The notes beneath the pieces were generated by a model. It saw only the letters and a program-made list of their open reading frames with translations, was not told where the DNA came from and ran no database searches. A stretch of 64,000 nucleotides of DNA from Euphorbia lathyris (Eukaryota; Streptophyta; Magnoliopsida; Malpighiales; Euphorbiaceae), in NCBI RefSeq assembly GCF_963576675.1, contig NC_088918.1, positions 39,837,501 through 39,901,500 of the forward strand, in the 5' to 3' direction. The position numbers and the translations under genes were made by a program. Of this stretch, positions 21,296 through 33,701 are shown in pieces (within the stretch, counting starts at the first letter, position 1; the number at the start of each line of letters is the position of its first letter).

Positions 21296-21431
21296 TGGAA
21301 AAAGTACAAAAATAATTTTACCGATTTGCAAAGACAATCCCCGTGATTTAAAAATTTACAAACAGGGGTCATGTGCTTTATATAGTTTATAAACTCAGTC
21401 ATTCTGCAAAACATTCTTGTCGTGACTATTT
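21296..21431. mobile_element. MULE terminal fragment
   Basis: TTGGAAAAAGTACAAAAATAA at 21297 matches the tip of the MULE left TIR at 7051, followed by the similar layout 'gatttaaaaatttacaaac'. Similarity stops where the gypsy element begins at 21432. No matching right end was found beyond 26430. Confidence 0.45.
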
Positions 21432-21680
21432 TGTGACAATTTCGTTATGCATTTTATTTATTGTTTTCTGTGTTTTAGTTAGTAATTCCTGTAATTGTTT
21501 TTGACATGTGTTGGTTGACGTTTGTCCTTTAGTACTCTATTAGGAGAATTTCCCAATACCTAATCGTTATAGTGGGCACGTCTTGTACTACAAGGAGTCT
21601 TATGAAGTTAATTAATATCTTTCTCTTCCAACCTCTGTTTCTCTCTCTACCTTTTCTCTTTCTAACTTTCTCAAGTATCA
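21432..21680 (+). repeat. 5' LTR of the Reina-like element
   Basis: Begins TGTGACAATTTCGTTATG and ends CTCAAGTATCA. Diverged from the 3' copy by many substitutions. Confidence 0.85.
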
Positions 21681-21769
21681 TTTGGTATCAGAGCAACCTT
21701 CCTTCCATATGAATCACCTTCCACCCGTCATATCTAAACCTTTAGCCATAGCCGATAACACTCGATCCC

Positions 21770-23340
21770 AAAAGCTTTAAAAATTTGAAGAAGGTCTCAA
21801 ATCACTAGTGAAAGGCATGTTTGCATAAAGCAACAAAAAACAAGAACAATTGTTTACTAAACTCATGACTAGGCAACAGGGCACCATTCTTAATGAGCTT
21901 AAAATCTTCCTCTCTACCTTGAATCCCAATGATTCAACCTCAAAGCCACAGTCTAAACTTGAATCCAAACTCAGAGCAACCACCATACCAGTTGTCCACA
22001 AGGTTTACCAAGCTAGAGTTCCTGCGATTCGATGGAGCATTATCTAGAAGGATGGTTGTTTCGATGTGAATGGTTTTTTCAAATCGACTTCATCACCACA
22101 CCAGAATCCAAAGTCCAATTGGCCTCCCTACATTTGGGTGGACGAGCACTAGAATGGCACCAGACCTACTTAAAGAACAGAGGACGCCTTGATGATCTCA
22201 TTAGGAAAATTATGTTAAGGGGCGATTTGGCAAACGAATTTATAAAGACCCAATGGCAGACTTGAAATGGTTGTCACAAACAGGGTCTCTATTGGAGTAT
22301 ATGGAAGCATTCGATATGTGTTCCCACAAAGTTAGCTTATTTGAAGAAAATGTTCTTAGTTGATTCCTCAGTGGACTGAAGGATGAAATAGGTTATCCAT
22401 TGCAAATGTTGGGACCTAAAACTCTTCAACAAGCATATGTTTTAGCCAGAATGCAGGATGCTTATATTAATGCTACCAAATATGGTAAAACACAAAGCAA
22501 CAAATCTATGAAGACTACTTTCACATATTCATCTCTATCTACTCAGAAACCTCCTTTACTGCCCACCCCCAAATATACCAAGACTACTCACCAACTACCC
22601 TCATGCTAAGCCCACCAACGAAACCAATACTTCAACAACAAGAACCCTATTTCAACCTAAAACTAGGTGTCTAACGGAAGCATAGATATCAGAGAAGAGG
22701 GCTAAGCACTTATGCTTTTGTTGTGACAAAACATTTGTGCCAAGACACCACTGTAAGAAGAAATACCTACACATGATCATGGTCTAGGAGTGCCCAGAGG
22801 AAGGAACAGAGACAGACTTGGAGGCCTTGGAGGAAATGACTTAGATCCCTACCATATCTCTATGTTCTGTCAGAAGTTTGCAAGAAGTATCTCCTCAGAC
22901 AATGAGACAATTGGGAGGCTACAAACGAAAGGCTCTCCACATTTTAGTGGACTCGGGTAGTACACACAACTTCTTAGATATTACCATTGTTAAAAGAGTG
23001 GGATGTAAATTATTAGTTATTAAACCTGTTAGGATTTCAGCATCAAATGGGTAAGAAATGGTGTGCCACTACATATATGAACAACTTAAGTGGAAGGTTC
23101 AGAGATATGAATTTGTTGCAGACTTTTTAATCATGACCTTAGGGGGTGCAAAATGGTCTTAGGTATTCAATGGCTAGCTACGTTGGGAGATATTACATGG
23201 AATTTCAGTTCATTGAGCATGTCTTTTATATTGAGTCACAACTTATGTCACTTTAAGGGAGTTACTAACACTGCTGTCAAAGTTATCTCAGAAAGTAACA
23301 TGATTAGAATGTTTAAATCATGGTTACAATGCCTATATAG
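21770..23340 (+). pseudogene. Gag and protease region of the Reina-like element
   Basis: Broken plus-strand frames. Gag is recognised by FFQIDFITTPESKVQLASLH and GRALEWHQTYL near 22070-22170. A zinc-knuckle remnant follows near 22700-22760 (with CFCCD). The aspartic protease follows near 22935-22980, with ILVDSGSTHNFLD carrying the catalytic DSG. Stops occur about every 60-80 codons, so no polyprotein can be made. Confidence 0.75.
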
Positions 23341-23367
23341 CTCAAATACTGGTTCCAGGCACAGAAA

Positions 23368-26165
23368 ATGAGACTCTTCCCTATCCTCCGGAATTGGAAA
23401 CCCTACTCAAAGACTTTGAATTCCTATTTCACAAAAATATTTACCCAGTCTCCTCATAAAACTCATGACCACCAAATTCCCTTATTAGAAGGCACCTCCC
23501 CTATAAATGTAAGACCATATAAACACTCTCCCACACAAAAATATGTGATTGAGAAAATGGTTCAAGAACCGTTAGATATTGGCACAATACAGCATAGTGT
23601 AAGTCCTTATTCATCTCATGTGGTATCAGTCAAGAAGAAGGACAACACTTGGAGAATGTGCATAGACTATAGGGAACTCAATAGTAAGACCATTAAGGAC
23701 ATATTTACCATTCTTATAATTGAAGATCACCCAGATGAATTTCACACGACCTCAGTCTTTTCCAAAATTGATTTAACCTTAGGGTATTACCAAATAAGAA
23801 TGCACCCAAAAGATGTGCATGAGGCTGCTTTTAGAACACATGGAGGTCATTATGAATTCATAGTGATGCCATTTGGCCTCACTAATGGACCCTCAACCTT
23901 TTAAAGCCTCATGAACCAAATCTTTAAACCACACCTCATGAAGTTTGTACTAGTTTTCTTTGATGACATACTGGTTTATAGCAGGAATATGGTTGATCGT
24001 GTGCAACATTTGAGGACTGTCTTCACACTTCTATAGTAGAAGCAATTACTTGCCAAAAAGAGCAAATTCACCTTTTGCAATCCTTCAGTGGAGTATCTGG
24101 GTCACATGATCCACCAAGGAGGAGTTTCTACAGATCCTAGAAAAATTGAGGCAGTTTGAAATTGGCCAATTCCTGCTAACTTGAGGCAACTTAGGGGATT
24201 ATTGGGGCTTGGTGGGTATTATAGGAGGTTCATTAGGCAATATGGTGTGATTAGTAAGTCCTTAAGAGATCTGTTGAAGGACGTCTTTAGGTGGAATGGT
24301 CAGGCACATGCAGCTTTTGATTCCTTGAAACAAGCCCTCGTCACATCTCTAGTCTTACCACTCCATTCTCCAAACAAGCAGTTTGTGATTAAGATAGATG
24401 CATGTGATGTTGGAATTGGAGCATTATTAATGCATGACTTACATCCTCTTTCCTAGGTTAGCAAGGAATCGACACCAATGCATCAATCCTTATCTGTGTA
24501 TGAAAAGGAGTTACTAGCAGTTGTCTTTGCAGTGAAGAGGTGGGATCATTATATAGCTCACATGCACTTTCTCATTAAAACATATCACAATAGCCTTAGG
24601 TTCCTCCTAGAACAACACATCGCGACTACCCACCAATAAAAGTATATAGCCAAGCTGTTTGGTTATGATTTCGAGATTTTTGTAAAAAGAAAGGAAAGGA
24701 GAATTTCGTTGTAGACGTTTTTATCTAGGTTGCCAGTTGCAGAATTTGCAGCTCTTATATTCTCTACACCAGTTTGTAACCTTTTGCCTAAAATTGAGGC
24801 AAGTTAGACTCATGACACTCAGTTGCAATCAATCATTCAAGCATTTTAGCAAGGGAACAACCAGGGGGGGCCTTATACCTGGAAGGGGTCATTACTTCAA
24901 AGGAAAGGCAGGTTGGTAATGGGAAATGATGTCCTAATAAGAGCTAAACTACTGCAGTTGATGCATGATACAACTTTGGGAGGACATTCAGAGGTACATG
25001 CAACTTACAAAAGATTGCAAATGTTTTTCTACTGGAAAGGCATGGAGAATGATGTTAGGAACTACATGACTTGCAAACTTGAAAATGTCAACTCCCTAGG
25101 TCTCTTACAACCATTGGACATTCCCGAAAACATTTGGAACGACATCTTCATGGATTTCATAGAGGGTCTGCCCAAATATGTTAAGAAGGAAGTCATTATG
25201 GTCATAGTTGACTAACTAAGCAAATATGCTTATTTTCTCATTCTTAGCCTATACAGCCACCTTTGTAGCACAAGTGTTCCTTGGTAATGTTTTAAGCTAC
25301 ATAGGTTACCAACCACCATTGTAAGTGATAAGGATCCTATTTTCATGAGTTCATCTTAGACTGAGTTGTTTAAGCTTCTAGGAGTAGAATTGCAACTGAT
25401 GCGGTAAACATGTGCTTGGAGACCTACCTAAGGTGTATGTTGAATGCCAATCCAAACAATCGGTGAAGTGGTTATCACTGGCTGAATGGCGGTATAACAC
25501 TAACTTCTATACCTCCACTTATATGACCCCATTTGAAGTTGTATATAGAATGCCACCATGTATACACATTCCATATTTTTCAGGGGATTCCTCTATTAAG
25601 TTTGTGGATCAGTTCCTTAAGGATAGGGAAATCGCACTACAAGTGATGAAGTTCCAGTTGCATAGGGCTCAACGCATAATGGAGCAACAAACCGACATGC
25701 ACATGACTACCACGGAATTCAATGTGGGTGAGTGGGTGTTTGTTAAACTGATGTTAAACTGGAATCGCATACATCACAGTACAAGTCTACGCAATAATAA
25801 AAAACTTTCTCCTATCTACTATTGTCCTTATATAATAGAGTATAGAATTGGCAAATTGGCCTAAAGGTTGAACCTGCCAGCACAATCCTCTGTTCACACT
25901 ATATTTCATGTTTCTCAACTTAAAAGGAAGGTCTCGTCTCAAACTGTAATTCCTACTGAGCTCCCTAGTGATTGGGTTGTCATTCTAACTCCTATCGCTA
26001 GTCTGGACAGGAAAATGCTTAAAAGAGGAAACTAGACAGCTACCAAGGTCTTGGTGAAGTGGGCAGACAGACTTCTAGAAGAGGCAACTTGGAATTTGCT
26101 TCAGAAATAAAAAGAAGGTTTCCAAATTTTGCCATTTAACCTTGTGGATAAGGTTCCTAAGAAGA
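23368..26165 (+). pseudogene. Pol region of the Reina-like element (RT, RNase H, INT)
   Basis: RT: RMCIDYRELNSKT and SKIDLTLGYYQIRMHPKDVH, then after a stop at 23902-23904 the catalytic box [12 protein letters not shown] (near 23950-23985). RNase H: LLGLGGYYRRFIRQYG, VIKIDACDVGIGALL and YEKELLAVVFAVKRW. The zinc-finger part is RLQMFFYWKGMENDVRNY. Integrase is largely deleted. LAEWRYNTNFYTSTYMTPFE marks its C-terminal half (near 25480). A chromodomain-like KVLVKWADRLLEEATWNL follows near 26045-26100. At least ten stops or frameshifts are visible. Confidence 0.8.
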
Positions 26166-26176
26166 GTAGAATGTTA

Positions 26177-26425
26177 TGTGGACAATTTCATTATGCTTTT
26201 TATTTATTATTTCCAGCATTGTAGTTAGTTATTGCTATAATTTCTTTTGACACGTGTTGGCTAGCGTTTGTCATTTAGTACTCTGTTAGGAGGATTTCCA
26301 ATGCCTAACGGTTATATTAGGCACACCCTGTACTATAGGATGTTTTATGAAATGAATTAGTATCTTTCTCTTCCAACCTGTGTTTCTCTATCTACCTTCT
26401 CTCTTTCTAACTTTCTCATGTATCA
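26177..26425 (+). repeat. 3' LTR of the Reina-like element
   Basis: Begins TGTGGACAATTTCATTATG and ends CTCATGTATCA, then TATTT. Confidence 0.85.
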
Positions 26426-26430
26426 TATTT

Positions 26431-26646
26431 ATCCACAAAAAAAAAGAGCTATTTGAAGCAATTAAAAAGACTCATTTTGCAAATTAACTAAACTACAAGT
26501 ATTGTTTGACCGAAAGTTTGACTCAGATTCTTTTAACTGCAAATTTTCCAGAGCACACAACTCCTGTTTGTAAACTTTTAAACCACCAGAATTCTCTATA
26601 ATATTTACAAAGTAGAAACAGCAGAAACCTCTGTAGGGGCTGTGAC
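26431..26646 (-). other. Probable 3' UTR of the kinase-like gene
   Basis: AT-rich downstream sequence on the minus strand between the stop codon and the Reina-like element. No separate gene seen. Confidence 0.4.
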
Positions 26647-29600
26647 TCAAAGTGCAAGACCCGTCAAAAATCGATGGTTGAGCACCGCTTCTGCAATTGG
26701 CCGCTTTCGGAACTCTGGATTTAGCATTGCCTGCACAAATACATATATTTATTATACACATTCAATTGCAGAAATCAGAAAAATATTAAATATAAGATGG
26801 AAGTAATTCTTCAACCTGAAGTAATTGCCAACCAGCTCCATCACCAACATCCAGGAATTTAACAGCTTCCTCCAATCGGTCATCTGCTAAACAATACCTG
26901 CATTGATCATGTAAAGAACGATAGCATTCAACAAGTTGAGGAGATAACAAAATCAACACAACAAGATCACCATTGAAGCAAGTTCTAAATTGGTAAGGAA
27001 GGTCAGAATATCCTATACGCTATCTCATATTTCATCTTCCTCCCTATGTGAATGCCAACATTTATCCTAATCTCATATGCCAAGCACAAGATGTCCATAG
27101 TAGTAAGATATTTGTCACACAACCAAGTAAGTGCAGTCATTTTCAGCATTAGAATGAACATGAATGCAGAGTAATCAATCAGCCAAGAATTCATACTACA
27201 ATTTTATTCAAATAATAGTCATTTTAATTTCTTCTAGTTCAGTAAAGCCGTACTACCAACAATTCTCCATCCCTTCCCCTGATGTACAAGTGCCGACTAA
27301 TGTTTTCTCGACTCCAAGAAGATGCTTCCCTCTAAGTATCCATGTAACATGCCACTAGTTTATATCTGTTACTTGGAGCCTTAGTTTAACTTATCTAAAT
27401 TAATCTAGCATATAGCCCAGAGTCAAACAATCCAATGAAGTTTTCATAATTGATGTAGTATGTCTAATGAGGCATTCAAACATTTAAAATCCTTTAATGA
27501 AATTAATCATAAGCTATACAGTGGATCTTACTCTCTTGCAGCTTCAAGATCAAGTTGGAAAGTGCTTTCTAAAAGCCTCTGCAAGCTCATGCATAGTGAA
27601 CAGGATCAGTGAAACAGAAGCTTGTAGATGTAATTCAGATTGTGGGGATGCATATGGGAATAAATAAATAAAACTCTAGCAATGATGCAGGAATGACACA
27701 GGAGAAAATAAACATCGTAGCTTACTTGCAAAGAAAGAGCATCCATTATGCCAGCTTCACAAAATGGAACAAAAGCTAAGTACGCAAAAAGAAGACCTGC
27801 TTCATATCTATGCCAGACAGAAAGGAAAAATCAATCAACAGATTAAAGCATTGAGAAAACCTAATAATGTATGGGTCTAAAAAGGAATCCACATTATAAC
27901 ATATTACATGTCATCTGCAATTCCAAAGGCTCTCTTCTCTATAGTTGTGAAGGCCCCTGCAGCAGTTGCCCTTCTCCACAGTCCTTCCGAGAGTGTTCCA
28001 ACCCCTTCTTGTAAATTTGAAATCCTGGAAAACCACGTCCTTAGGATATAAGAATCTACCTCTTGCATTTTCACATGAGAAATTACTGTGCAGCATTATT
28101 AAACCGAATGATAAATTCTTTTACTGATTTGGAGAAACAATACACTTGTACTTAAACAGAATGCCAAAATCTTCTCACTTCAGAAGGGTTTTGTAATTCA
28201 TAACAGTTGATATAACTGAAAAATGATGAAACAAAAGTTTCACACAGTAGAAGCACAGCTATCCTTGTGTAAATCCTTGTCAATTGACAAACATGTTGGG
28301 CTTTTGGAGACTAATATATATAGGCCCAACTGCAGCGATCCAACTCGTTGCTGAGTTGGACGGGGGTACGGGGGCGGTAGCCCCTGTTGGGCCACCGGCC
28401 CAAAAATTTTTTTGGGCGATTAGGGTTTCGGCCTGTTAGGGTTTCAGACGGTTAGGGTTTCTTGAGGAGTATAAATGTAACCTCTTTCTCTGTAATCCGT
28501 ATCTCATTCATTATAGTGAAATATCCTGGCTTGGTAGTGCCCCCAGACGTAGTCATTCTAATCGAGTGGCGAACTGGGTAAACAATTCTTGTGTGTTTGC
28601 TTATTTTTCGTTTATCGTAATTTCAATTATTCCTAACAAAACAGCATACGTTCCAGAGAGAAACAATTCTAGTGTAAGAAAAATATGCTGATGACATCTA
28701 AAAAGAGAAGTACCAATGCCTTACCGAATATCAACAGAAAAGGATAAATCCCGAAGTCGTGGAACTAAATAAACAGCATCTTTCTCCATTATAGTACTGC
28801 CATTAGTCAAGTGATACTTTATGTAGATATCAAGAAACGTGTTGCATAATATTTCGCAATCTAACTTACAGAAGAAAATGGCAAAATAAAAAAGCAGCCA
28901 ACATACTTGAGAACAACAGAAGATGGTCCAATACTCTGGTGTAGTCTGTCATGGTTGTGCATGTACGCTAGGCCACTAATAACACCAGTAAGAAGCCTTG
29001 TAATAAAATATCTTCTGCGATTTATAGTTTCCTCTTGGTCAAAACGATTCCAAGAATTTTCTCCCTGGGAACGACTTTTCGAAATTCTCTCACTCATAAT
29101 TTTTGCATAGTCTGCTGCACTATATTTTCCATCATTTCGAAAAGCAAGCCACTGCATATGTATCGAATTTCATCAATCCGATTGAAGCAAAAGCAATGCT
29201 GAGTTAATTTATATGGAATAATTTACGAACCTGGCCAACTTAACGTACCTGTTCCCCAGTCTTTGTCTCAAACCCTCCTACTAGTATCAGAAGATTCCGA
29301 CATGTATCTTTTGGACTGCTCTGGAGAGGAGATTCATCAAAAACTTTAATACTACTTCACCTTACCCTCAAATACTAGCAAGTTGTACAAAAATAATTCA
29401 TAAAAAAAAAAAACTGATTAAATGGAAACCGCAATTATTTTAGTGATTTCTTTTTGCAAGATTTACCATCTTCATCCTACCTGCAGTACAATATGTGCAT
29501 TGAGTTCATTTGCAGCCATCATATCTGCTTCAACTCCACCTGCTCTTTGTCCAGGATAAACCTTGATAGCAAACAATTTTCCAATCGAAATGAATCCAAA

Positions 29601-30453
29601 GTATCAATATACGCTGAAAGTAAAGAGAGCAAGACGTCCACATTCTTTACAAGTACAATAACCAGTAGTACATGGGCACAGGTTCATAAGAGAGGCGATT
29701 GAAATTGAAATTAAGTGCAAAACCATATCATTTCAACCACATGTTGCCAATTTTCTGGTGAAATCAAGCACTTATTTATATACTCCTCTAACCAGGCTAG
29801 AATGTGCATCAAAGATAATGAAGGCACGAGATGGATCCAATTTGATCACAAGAATAATCCAAATGGAAAAAATAACAGAAACAAACCAGATACCTTAAAA
29901 ATGACTCGTGTTCCTTTTAGAAGACCCTGAGCTATTCTTCCTTCATAAAGCCTGCAAAATAACTGCCATGAATTGAATAGTATCACCATCAGCAGTAAGA
30001 AATTAAGTTGAGCCATTATTACCATCTTAGTTCACACAATATGCACAAAACGCACCTGATCGTTACACCGCCTTCGCCGACATCTTGAACCTTCAATTTC
30101 TCCACGTTAAGAGGTGAATAGTCCATATCCATCCCTAATTGGTACCCTGAGTAGCTGCCAGAAATTGAGAAGAAATATTATAAATATAAACAACGATTTA
30201 AGAAATTGAACAAAAAATAACAGGTATACCTCGTAATGTTCATGAAGCCATAGCTGCCGATGAGTCTTCCGACCTCGAACGAGTCAGGGGTGGTAATCAG
30301 ACTCGCTCTACAGAGTCGGGGAGAGCCAGTTCGAGAAGACGAGTTGAAGAAACTGGGGAACTTTAAGGGCATGGAAGAGCGTAGGCGACAAAAGGTGAGG
30401 GAAGAGGAAAGAATAGAAGAAGCAGAAGAGAAATCAAGTGGGACGGAATACAT
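26647..30453 (-). CDS. Atypical protein-kinase-superfamily protein, likely pseudokinase
   Basis: Twelve exons give an exact 420-residue frame: 30453-30230, 30154-30056, 29951-29894, 29561-29481, 29320-29249, 29151-28907, 28796-28725, 28024-27908, 27807-27726, 27578-27532, 26897-26816 and 26730-26647, all with GT..AG borders. The Ser/Arg-rich N-terminus (MYSVPLDFSSASSILSSSLT) fits a plastid transit peptide. Kinase-like marks: VIFKVYPGQ (beta-3 lysine), AANELNAH (helix C), HDRLHQSIGPSSVVLN at the catalytic loop and PRLRDLSFSVD at the DFG position, then LLFAYLAFVPF. HRD and DFG are both lost, so phosphotransfer is doubtful. I recall similar plant genes annotated as protein kinase superfamily (AT5G16810-like). 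One intron (28025-28724) holds a solo LTR. The start is the first ATG in frame. Confidence 0.85.
28294..28638. mobile_element. Solo LTR (345 bp) in an intron of the kinase-like gene
   Basis: Starts TGTTGGGC and ends CCTAACA. AAACA flanks both sides (28289-28293 and 28639-28643). The interior has a TATA-like 'gagtataaatg' near 28470, then 'ctctttctctgtaatccgta', typical of an LTR U3/R region. There is no internal sequence or second LTR, so it is a recombination-derived solo LTR or a very short element. It sits inside intron 7, away from the splice sites. Confidence 0.85.
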
Positions 30454-30744
30454 GGTTAGTAGTACGAATGTGAGGAACAATAACTGCTTAACCAGAAAAA
30501 AGAACTCTTATGGTGGTAGGTAGAAATGGCGCCAACGCAGTATCCGATAAGGTATGTCACATTTGTAAAGACCGCTTTGATAAAGGGTAAATAAGGATGT
30601 GTTAATTTTTTATTACTATTATTATGATTTTTTTTGTAATAATTTATATTCTTATTTACATTATAAAAAATTAGATTTTTATAATACATAAATAATATAT
30701 TTAAATAACAAATTATTAATAGATTTTACTAATTGTTATGTTGC
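30454..30744. other. Promoter side of the kinase-like gene
   Basis: Includes the likely 5' UTR and promoter (on the minus strand). AT-rich beyond 30590, with no clear TATA position that I can defend. Confidence 0.35.
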
Positions 30745-31080
30745 GACAACATGAGAATGTGAGGCCGAAACTCTATTACATGCTATGCAATGGCTAAAAA
30801 CTGATGGAATAAGGAATGTGATTTTCGAATCTGATGCTAAACAAGTGATTGACGCAATAAATTTTAGTTATGATGATGATTCTGAATTTGGGGATAGAAT
30901 TATTCAAATACGATCGATTCTAACATCAAATGATTCTTACTCAGTCAAATGGATACGACAGCAAGAGAATGGGATGACACATGTGTTAGCACAGTCTTCT
31001 CGTTTATCCACTTGTCCTTCTTTTTTTTAAATTAGTACCGAGTTATGTTTCTGATTCATTGTTACAATTTTGTCATGATT
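30745..31080 (+). pseudogene. LINE RNase H remnant, plus strand
   Basis: The frame reads CEAETLLHAMQWLKTDGIRN then VIFESDAKQVIDAINFS, ending in QSSRLSTCPSFF and a stop. This is the C-terminal half of the LINE RNase H domain with the Glu and second Asp positions, comparable with the LINE at 13023-13901. About 110 codons remain, followed by a 3' UTR-like stretch with a T-rich then A-rich end near 31100-31115. Everything 5' of this is missing. Confidence 0.75.
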
Positions 31081-31135
31081 TGACTCATTAGTTAATTGTT
31101 TTTTTTATTAAAAAAATAGATTTTACTAATAAAAA

Positions 31136-31139
<4 letters not shown>

Positions 31140-31175
<36 letters not shown>
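31140..31175. repeat. (TA)n microsatellite
   Basis: About 18 AT units. Confidence 0.95.
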
Positions 31176-31177
<2 letters not shown>

Positions 31178-32146
31178 CATACGATCGCGTGCAGTCACGG
31201 GAAGTCCAACAAGTTGTTAGAATTTCAACAGTGAGTTCCAAGAGTCGAATGCTCTATGTGATATTTTAATTAAATCATCTTCTACCCTTACTCACTTATA
31301 TACGGTCTTCTTTCTATTTGCATTAAATATTTTCATAATCACAGCGTCTTTCCTTCTCTTTCAACAGTTTCCAATCCTTAACCAGTTTGGGATCGAAATC
31401 CTTGACCGAGCCTATAGGGTCTTCCTTATCTCAACAAGAGGAAAAAAAACGTTAGCATTAGATTGCTAATATTATTTTAGATATTATATAATATATTTTT
31501 TTAATATATATCAATTAATTTAAATTTAAAATTTTATTAAAACAAAAATCCAATATTTTTATATTTTTCTCAAAGTTTTTAATAATTATTATTAAATTTA
31601 ATTCATATAATTCTGAATAAAAAGATAATTCCAAAAACATAATAATAGATTTAGATTTAGTAATTGAAATTCACCACTAACATATAGCTAGATGAATATG
31701 GGCCAAATCCATAACAAAATCAATGATCAATGACTCAATATGAAAAAATAATTGATCAGAGGCTTGATCTTTAAAACAGATAAAGTTTAGGGACTTAATT
31801 ATACTTTTTACCTTTTATTTTTAATCCAAATTTTCTTAGAAGAAAAATAATTATTGTTAAAAAATTATAAACCAGAAATATAGAGAAAATGTTGAATATA
31901 CATCTTCAATATCATAGATTGTGATAGACTAATATTAGACAATGTTTGACACTATTTTCCACACAACGGCGAGAAATATACATTTATAGTATTTTTTTCC
32001 AGAAATAACTTTATGACCTTTAATGACCAAGATCTATCTGATAATAGAAAAAAAAAATTTGTTTTTTTAAGAAAGAAAACATTATAATAGCCATACATGG
32101 AGATCGTCAAATATTTTTTTTATCAAAAGTCGGATTTATTATATAT
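31176..32146. other. AT-rich intergenic region
   Basis: No gene recognised. The segment 31180-31440 is less AT-rich ('agtttgggatcgaaatcctt', 'cctatagggtcttcc') and could be an LTR fragment, but I could not find its borders. Confidence 0.3.
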
Positions 32147-32300
32147 GGTAGGTAGAGGCTATGCTTACTTTGTTTTTTACAAAGTAAATATTACTTTGTG
32201 TGTTTTTATCATTGGATTAATTTAACACTCCATCATCAAATGATGAAAAACACAAAGTAATGGTTAGTTTGTCAAAAACAAAGTATATATCAATAACCAT
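32147..32300. mobile_element. MITE family A, copy 2
   Basis: GGTAGAGGCTATGCTTACTT on the left, 'ttacaaagtaaatattactt' inside, then the shared centre 'attggattaattt..actcca', and 'aatgatgaaaaacacaaagt'. It matches the element at 11445-11620 across its length with more substitutions. The right end is degenerate, and I could not confirm a target duplication. Confidence 0.7.
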
Positions 32301-32373
32301 AAACATAGTCCGTTTAGGTTTATATAGTGTGTAAATTTGTAACTGTCCAAAATTATGTAAATCAGGTTTTGTT

Positions 32374-32863
32374 TAATACGGAGCAAAGGTTCAAACACAA
32401 CAATGGAGTTCCTGCTCCTAATAATCAAGAACACAATCACAAGGAAAATGAAGAGGAAAAACGAAGAGTCAATAAGAAAATGGAAGAGTTTTTGGTTCAA
32501 CTGGACCTTTTCGATAAACTAAAGTACAAAAGACTTTAAGTCTTCTTCCAACATCACGCGTTTAAGATCACTTGATGCCCTAGGGGTACTTCAGACATTT
32601 TACCAGTAATAGAGGATTCTAAAAGAGGTCCACATGCACTAGCTGCACCACACCATAGAGGAGTGAAGCTTCTATCATCACCACCATTGATCATAGTACT
32701 ACTTGATCAAAGGTTCTCCTTATGCCACTTGGCTTCTGTCCCTTTTATTTGCTTTTCTTGTTGAGCACACCTACAAACAATATAAGAATGTAAATGTTCC
32801 TCTTTCATTTTTAAATGAGAATATTAATTCCAAAGCTTTGCTTTTACCTCATTCAAATTAATA
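32374..32863 (+). repeat. 5' LTR of the copia element
   Basis: 490 bp, similar to 36920-37456 apart from substitutions and the extra duplicated block in the 3' copy. Confidence 0.8.
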
Positions 32864-32901
32864 TGGTATCAGAGCATCTCTGATTTTTTTTTCTCAAGTG
32901 A

Positions 32902-33279
32902 GTGTCAATGGTTGCTCCTATAATCAATTCCAGCAGCCCTTATCATCTTCCACCAAATGAGACCCTGGTCTTATCCATTGTCTCACAAACGCTTACCGGA
33001 CCTAACTACCATCAGTGGTCACGTGCCGTCAAGGTTGTCCTAATGTCCAAAAACAAGTTTTCTTTTGTTGACGAAACCATCATGGCACCCGCCTTGGACG
33101 ATGCCATGTACAATCAGTGGGAGAGATGCAACAATATGGTCATATCGTGGATACACCATGCCATCTCTCCCTCCATAGCTCAGAGCGTCATGTGGCTGGA
33201 TAAGGCGGATCAAATCTGGGCCGATTTGAAGGAACGTTTCACTCAAGCAGATTCATTAAGAATCTTGGAACTCCGATGA
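32902..33279 (+). pseudogene. Copia gag, N-terminal part
   Basis: The frame from 32902 has the copia gag layout: LTGPNYHQWSRAVKVVLMSK, then NNMVISWIHHAISPSIAQSV and DLKERFTQADSLRILELR, as in the Retrotran_gag_3/UBN2 families of plants. A stop at 33279 and a deletion follow. The zinc-knuckle region (about 33380-33420) is only weakly readable. Confidence 0.75.
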
Positions 33280-33701
33280 GAGTACACCATTCGTTGGGTT
33301 TGCAAACACACAAAACAGACCTAGTAATCGAAACAACAACCCAAGGTATGCAACCTGCACAAATGCAAACAAAAGTTCATCACTATGCACTTTCTGTGGA
33401 AATACAGGACATACGGAGGACATTTGTTTCAAAAAAACACGGCTACCCTCCAAGTTATGGCAATAGAAACAAAGGAAACACTTACAAAAACACCCAACAC
33501 AAGGCAAACGCAACGACATGTCAAGGCAGAGATAATGGGGACTCAGGCGAAGAGGATAACAGATAAACAGGACCAGACCCATTCACACTCACCAAAGAAC
33601 AATACCAGATACTAGTTGCTTTACTTCCGCAGCCCTGCTCAGGCAAATCCCCAGCAACCAGCAGCAGCATTAACACTTTTGCAAAGGGCAACAACTCTGG
33701 T

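Larger units (their letters stand above)
21432..26425 (+). mobile_element. Ty3/gypsy chromovirus, Reina-like, decayed
   Basis: LTRs of 249 bp each (21432-21680, 26177-26425) begin TGTG and end ATCA, and are flanked by TATTT (21427-21431, 26426-26430). The primer site TGGTATCAGAGC lies at 21683. Internal order is gag, protease, RT, RNase H, H2C2 zinc finger, integrase and a C-terminal chromodomain-like stretch, which is the gypsy order. The total of 4994 bp with short LTRs and a chromodomain suggests the Reina clade (inference). Many stops and deletions, including most of the integrase core, make it inactive. LTR divergence is clearly visible, so the insertion is not recent. Confidence 0.85.
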
